From assembly GCA_018222695.1 (NCBI GenBank), contig JAAEZV010000006.1:1-18673 (forward strand): 18,673 nucleotides of DNA. Direction: 5' to 3'. The notes below the pieces were generated by a model that was not told where the DNA came from, did no database searches, and saw nothing but the letters and a program-made list of their open reading frames with translations. Every line of letters starts with the position of its first letter. The stretch's first letter is position 1. Shown in pieces: positions 15,050-18,673 of the stretch. The position numbers were made by a program, and so were the translations under genes. Source of the stretch: Gammaproteobacteria bacterium. Lineage in GTDB: Bacteria > Pseudomonadota > Gammaproteobacteria > Pseudomonadales > Halieaceae.

Positions 15050-16246
15050 GTGGCGCGATTCAGTCTGTATCTGGTATGCGGTCTGGTGCTGGGTGCCGTG
15101 CTCGTCAATGCCATTTCGCAGGATCCCGGTTATCTATTAGTAACCTGGGGCGACTGGCAGTTAGAGACATCGGTGTGGCTGGCGCTGAGTGCGCTGCTGC
15201 TCTCTCTCGTGCTGCTGTGGTTCATTCTCCGGGCACTGCGCACCACGCTCAAAGTGCCGCGCGCGCTGCGCCGCTGGTTGGGGTTGCGATCAGCTCGCGG
15301 TGCGCAGCGCAGGGCGGACAAAGGCTTTGCCGCCTTCTTCGAGGGCCATTGGGATGTGGCGGAGAAAGCACTGAAGAAAGGCGGTGCTCCCGACGAGCAA
15401 ACGCTCCTGCATCCGCTTTATGCCGCGCTTGCAGCGTTGCACCGGGGCGAATCAGCGCGTGCGCTGGCGCTACTGGAGCAGGCTGAAACGGAGGGGTTGG
15501 CACCGATCTCGTTGATCACCCTGGCCAGGGCCGAATGTCATTTGAAGGCTGGCGCGACCAATGAGGCGGAGCGGTCGTTAGAGCAGTTGTCTGCCTCAGA
15601 ACGCAAAACCCCCCGAGCCAAGGCGCTGCGGGCTGAGGCGGCCTATCTGCAGCGTGATTGGCAGCCACTGACTGAATTGCTGGCCGATGTGCGGCGCGCC
15701 GGAATAGCACCCGATGAGCAGATCAACGTATGGGAGCGGGAAAGCTGGAACGCGCTGCTGTCCGAAGCCGACGACGCGGCATCCACAGCAGTGTCAGTCT
15801 GGAAGCGCGCCCCTGAGTCGCTCAAAGCGCCCGGGCAACCGCTGTGGCCAGCGTTGCTGGATATTCTGCGACGGGACGCTCAAGCGGATGCGTTGCAGGC
15901 TCAAGCGGATGCGTTGCAGAAGGTGCTCCAGGAACGCCTGCAACAGCATTGCGAGCCAGCGACGCTCGAGGCGGTGAACGGTCTACCTGACAAACAGTTA
16001 CTGAAGATGAAAAAAGCGATTCAACGCTGGCGCGATGTGGACAGCGAGGGTCGATGCCACGCCGTATTGGCCCGTATTGCCCGCATTGAGGGTGATGCGG
16101 AGGCAGAGGCAGGCCTCTGGGCGGATGCCCACGCGCGCCATCCGTCTGCGTCACACGCTGCAGGTTGGGCGGACTGTCTGCGACATCAGGGTAAAGAGGC
16201 GGAGGCGTCGGCGCTGGAGGCCGAGGCCTTGGCGGCCCTGCGCTAG
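15050..16246 (+). CDS. hemY: HemY-type inner-membrane TPR protein
   Basis: A 398-residue inner-membrane protein with two N-terminal membrane spans (about 4-22 and 41-62) separated by DPGYLLVTWGDWQLETS, the typical HemY N-domain, followed by TPR-like helices (residues 95 onward, for example PLYAALAALHRGESARALALLEQAE). It is named for its operon; it is not the Bacillus HemY oxidase. The role in haem synthesis is not settled. The GTG start is 2 nt after hemX. A 21-bp in-frame tandem duplication repeats AQADALQ at 277-283 and 284-290. Confidence 0.9.
   Translation: MARFSLYLVCGLVLGAVLVNAISQDPGYLLVTWGDWQLETSVWLALSALLLSLVLLWFILRALRTTLKVPRALRRWLGLRSARGAQRRADKGFAAFFEGHWDVAEKALKKGGAPDEQTLLHPLYAALAALHRGESARALALLEQAETEGLAPISLITLARAECHLKAGATNEAERSLEQLSASERKTPRAKALRAEAAYLQRDWQPLTELLADVRRAGIAPDEQINVWERESWNALLSEADDAASTAVSVWKRAPESLKAPGQPLWPALLDILRRDAQADALQAQADALQKVLQERLQQHCEPATLEAVNGLPDKQLLKMKKAIQRWRDVDSEGRCHAVLARIARIEGDAEAEAGLWADAHARHPSASHAAGWADCLRHQGKEAEASALEAEALAALR
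15878..15919 (+). repeat. Exact 21-bp tandem duplication in hemY
   Basis: Two identical 21-bp copies, 15878-15898 and 15899-15919, each encoding AQADALQ. Being 21 bp it keeps frame and adds two helical turns. Identity down to every third base suggests a recent replication-slippage event rather than an old domain repeat. Confidence 0.9.
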
Positions 16247-16262
16247 CCGTATCGCGAGAATC

Positions 16263-16291
16263 TGCCGGCTCGCTTAGCTAGCGGCCCGGCA
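16263..16291. other. Hairpin between hemY and ubiD
   Basis: TGCCGG (16263-16268) pairs with CCGGCA (16286-16291), with an inner CGCT/AGCG pair (16271-16274, 16280-16283), spanning the ubiD stop at the convergent junction. No T-run follows on either strand. It is possibly a shared 3' end structure. Confidence 0.3.
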
Positions 16292-17774
16292 AGGTGATAC
16301 CGAGAGACTCCCAGAGCGCATCAACCCGCTCGCGTGTGGCGGTGTCCATCGCGATTGTGCGGCCCCACTCGCGATTGGTTTCGCCCTCCCACTTGTGAGT
16401 GGCATCCATACCCATCTTGGAGCCGAGCCCCGCCACGGGTGACGCAAAGTCTAGATAGTCGATCGGCGTATTTTCCACGATGGTGCAGTCCCGGGCGGGA
16501 TCCATGCGGGTCGTCATGGCCCAGATCACGTCTTCCCATGAGCGCGCATTCACATCATCGTCAGTGACAATGATGAACTTGGTGTACATGAACTGCCGCA
16601 GGAATGACCACACGCCAAACATCACGCGCTTTGCATGACCCGGATACTCCTTGCGCATGGTCACCACCGCCATGCGATACGAGCAGCCCTCCGGCGGCAA
16701 ATAGAAATCGCTGATTTCCGGGAACTGTTTTTTCAGCAGCGGCACAAACACTTCATTGAGCGCCACCCCGAGAATCGCCGGCTCATCCGGCGGTCTACCG
16801 GTGTAGGTGCTGTGGTAGATCGGTTTGTCGCGGGTGGTGATGGTCTCCACGGTGAACACCGGGAATCGCTCAACCTCGTTGTAATATCCGGTGTGATCGC
16901 CGTAGGGCCCCTCGTCTGCCATCTCTTCGGGGTCGATGTAGCCCTCGAGAATGATCTCGCTGTGTGCAGGCACCATCAGGTCGTTTTTGCGACAGACGTC
17001 GGTGACGCATTGGGCTAGATCGGTTTTCTTGCCGCGTAACAGTCCCGCAAAGGCGTACTCGGAGAGGGCATCAGGCACCGGTGTGACGGCCCCGAGGGTC
17101 GTTGCCGGATCGGCGCCTAGCGCCACGGCGACGGGGTAGGGTTTTCCGGGGCGCTTCAGCTGCCAGTCCCGAAAATCCAACGCGCCTCCACGGTGCGACA
17201 GCCAGCGCATAATCAGCTTGTTGCGGCCCAACAGTTGCATCCGGTAGATGCCCAGATTCATGCGTTCTTTTTCTGGCCCGCGCGTAATGACCAGTGGCCA
17301 GGTCACCAATGGGCCGACATCCCCCGGCCAACAGGTCTGGATCGGGAGCTGGGTGAGGTCGACATTGTCACCGTTGATCACCTGTTGCTGGCAGGGGGGC
17401 TTTTTGACGACATTGGGCCCCATGGTCAGGATTTTTTTCAGCAGCGGCGCCTTGTCCACGAGATCCCGAAAGCCTTTGGGAGGATCGGGTTGGCGCAGGT
17501 AGGCCAGCAGTTCGCCGACATCGCGCAGTGCTTCCACATCCTCTTCGCCCATGCCAAGCGCAACACGCCGCTCCGCGCCGAACAGGTTGGCAAGAACGGG
17601 AATATCGGAGCCTTTGGGGTTTTCGAATAACAGCGCCGGCCCGCCGCCGCGCAAAGTGCGGTCGGCGATTTCGGTCATCTCCAGATTGGGATCGACCTCA
17701 GCGGTGATGCGCACCAGATCGCCCCGTTTCTCAAGCTCACTGATGAACTCCCGCAGGTCGACAAAACTGGGCAT
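16278..17774 (-). CDS. ubiD: 4-hydroxy-3-polyprenylbenzoate decarboxylase UbiD
   Basis: A 498-residue prenylated-FMN and metal-dependent decarboxylase of ubiquinone synthesis. Asn173 (RMNLGIYR), His194 ([10 protein letters not shown]) and Glu239 (ALSEYAF) align with the metal/prFMN ligands known in E. coli UbiD, as I remember them. [20 protein letters not shown] (281-300) holds the active-site acids. Length matches the family. It starts 9 nt after the rho stop with no clear ribosome-binding site, so translational coupling to rho is likely. The UbiX flavin prenyltransferase is not in the window. With UbiK this is the second ubiquinone gene here. Confidence 0.96.
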   Translation of the reverse strand: MPSFVDLREFISELEKRGDLVRITAEVDPNLEMTEIADRTLRGGGPALLFENPKGSDIPVLANLFGAERRVALGMGEEDVEALRDVGELLAYLRQPDPPKGFRDLVDKAPLLKKILTMGPNVVKKPPCQQQVINGDNVDLTQLPIQTCWPGDVGPLVTWPLVITRGPEKERMNLGIYRMQLLGRNKLIMRWLSHRGGALDFRDWQLKRPGKPYPVAVALGADPATTLGAVTPVPDALSEYAFAGLLRGKKTDLAQCVTDVCRKNDLMVPAHSEIILEGYIDPEEMADEGPYGDHTGYYNEVERFPVFTVETITTRDKPIYHSTYTGRPPDEPAILGVALNEVFVPLLKKQFPEISDFYLPPEGCSYRMAVVTMRKEYPGHAKRVMFGVWSFLRQFMYTKFIIVTDDDVNARSWEDVIWAMTTRMDPARDCTIVENTPIDYLDFASPVAGLGSKMGMDATHKWEGETNREWGRTIAMDTATRERVDALWESLGITLPGR

Positions 17775-17783
17775 AGCGGGGAA

Positions 17784-18673
17784 TTACTTCCGCTTCATTG
17801 ACTTGAAGAATTCTTCATTGGACTTGGTGTCCTTTAGCTTGTCGAGTTGGAACTCGATGGCGGGCAGGTCTTCCATGCCATGAAGCAGCTTGCGCAAAAT
17901 CCACATACGCTGCAGTTCTTCTTCGCCGGTCAGCAGCTCTTCGCGACGCGTTCCTGATCGGCGGATATTGATGGCAGGGTAAACGCGCTTTTCCGCGATC
18001 TTGCGATCGAGGTGTAGCTCCAAGTTGCCCGTGCCCTTGAATTCCTCGTAGATGACTTCGTCCATCTTCGAGCCGGTATCGATCAGCGCTGTGGCGATAA
18101 TGGAGAGGCTGCCACCTTCCTCAATATTTCTGGCCGCGCCGAAGAACCGCTTGGGTCGCTCCAATGCGTGGGCGTCCACGCCACCGGTCAGTACCTTTCC
18201 GGAGCTGGGGATCACAGTGTTGTAGGCGCGAGCGAGGCGCGTAATAGAGTCGAGCAGGATCACCACGTCGCGTTTGTGCTCTACCAGTCGCTTCGCCTTC
18301 TCGATCACCATGTCGGCGACTTGGACGTGGCGCGAGGGCGGCTCGTCGAAGGTAGAGGCGACGACTTCGGCGCCGCGTGCGCCCACGGAACGCTGCATCT
18401 CGGTCACCTCCTCCGGCCGCTCGTCGATCAGTAGCACAATCACGTAGCACTCGGGGTTATTGGAGATAATCGCCTGGGCAATGTTTTGCATCATGATCGT
18501 CTTACCGGCCTTGGGCGGTGCGACGAGCAGGCCACGCTGGCCTTTTCCAATCGGTGCCACGAGGTCGATCAGGCGACCCGTCAGGTCCTCGGTGGAGCCG
18601 TTGCCTTTCTCAAGGGTGAGGCGCTCATTCGGGAACAGCGGCGTAAGGTTTTCAAACAGGATCTTGCTTTTGG
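17784..18673 (-). CDS. rho: Transcription termination factor Rho (5' end outside window)
   Basis: About 296 C-terminal residues of the hexameric RNA helicase that ends transcription. The frame is open to the right edge, starting [16 protein letters not shown], with GNGSTEDL beyond the GTG at 18560. That GTG encodes an internal Val in [12 protein letters not shown] and is not a start. Walker A APPKAGKT, the Q-loop/Walker B area [16 protein letters not shown], and the R-loop region around [20 protein letters not shown] are all intact. The missing N-terminal part should hold the RNA-binding domain (about 125 residues). It is upstream of ubiD in an apparent operon. Confidence 0.97.
   Translation of the reverse strand, partial: KSKILFENLTPLFPNERLTLEKGNGSTEDLTGRLIDLVAPIGKGQRGLLVAPPKAGKTIMMQNIAQAIISNNPECYVIVLLIDERPEEVTEMQRSVGARGAEVVASTFDEPPSRHVQVADMVIEKAKRLVEHKRDVVILLDSITRLARAYNTVIPSSGKVLTGGVDAHALERPKRFFGAARNIEEGGSLSIIATALIDTGSKMDEVIYEEFKGTGNLELHLDRKIAEKRVYPAINIRRSGTRREELLTGEEELQRMWILRKLLHGMEDLPAIEFQLDKLKDTKSNEEFFKSMKRK

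Noticed and set aside
15878..15919. Start of a longer repeat array or CRISPR-like element
   Set aside because: There are only two adjacent units with no spacers, inside an intact coding frame.
18560..18560. GTG as the rho start codon
   Set aside because: The frame continues upstream to the window edge with conserved Rho sequence ([18 protein letters not shown]), so this is an internal Val.

Overview
This is a compact, moderately GC-rich, almost fully coding stretch of a gammaproteobacterial chromosome. Every recognisable gene is a core or near-core gene. The gene order resembles the Pseudomonas-type neighbourhood (comM, ubiK, glnK/amtB; lptM, lysA, dapF, DUF484, HAD; argH, hemCDXY; rho, ubiD). 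The TorF-type porin, the Amt form and the DUF3187 protein suggest a marine lineage, perhaps near the Halieaceae (OM60/NOR5) group. That placement is an inference from gene content and not a measured phylogeny. There is no transposon, CRISPR array, phage, tRNA or rRNA gene in the window.

Layout, left to right. Bases 1-108 look like a divergent promoter region. A secreted small c5-type cytochrome (109-522, +) converges with comM (525-2027, -), and ubiK (2089-2358, -) lies upstream of comM. A 311-bp non-coding region (2359-2669) carries what looks like a complete NtrC/IHF/sigma-54 promoter facing right. It leads into a nitrogen operon of torF porin, glnK1 and amtB (2670-5039), closed by a strong intrinsic terminator. 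A second glnK with its own sigma-70-like promoter follows (5244-5582, +). A leftward block then reads lptM, lysA, dapF, a DUF484 gene and a HAD phosphatase (9311 down to 5588), covering the end of lysine/diaminopimelate synthesis; xerC, often found in this cluster, is absent. From a bidirectional promoter near 9315-9342, cyaY (frataxin) and a DUF3187 outer-membrane candidate run right. argH (10731-12134, -) converges with them. The divergent tetrapyrrole operon hemC-hemD-hemX-hemY (12257-16246, +) converges with ubiD (16278-17774, -), which lies directly downstream of rho (17784 to the right edge, -, 5' end outside the window).

How the parts fit. The central block is a nitrogen-limitation response: NtrC with sigma-54 would express a porin, a P-II protein and the ammonium channel it gates, while the second P-II appears separately expressed. 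The other blocks are housekeeping: ubiquinone assembly (UbiK, UbiD), haem synthesis (HemCDXY), iron-sulphur/iron handling (CyaY), lysine and peptidoglycan precursor synthesis (DapF, LysA), LPS transport support (LptM), arginine synthesis (ArgH) and transcription termination (Rho). I see no wholly new system. The best leads are the regulatory architecture before torF, the missing xerC, an uncharacterised barrel candidate and a fresh tandem duplication in hemY.
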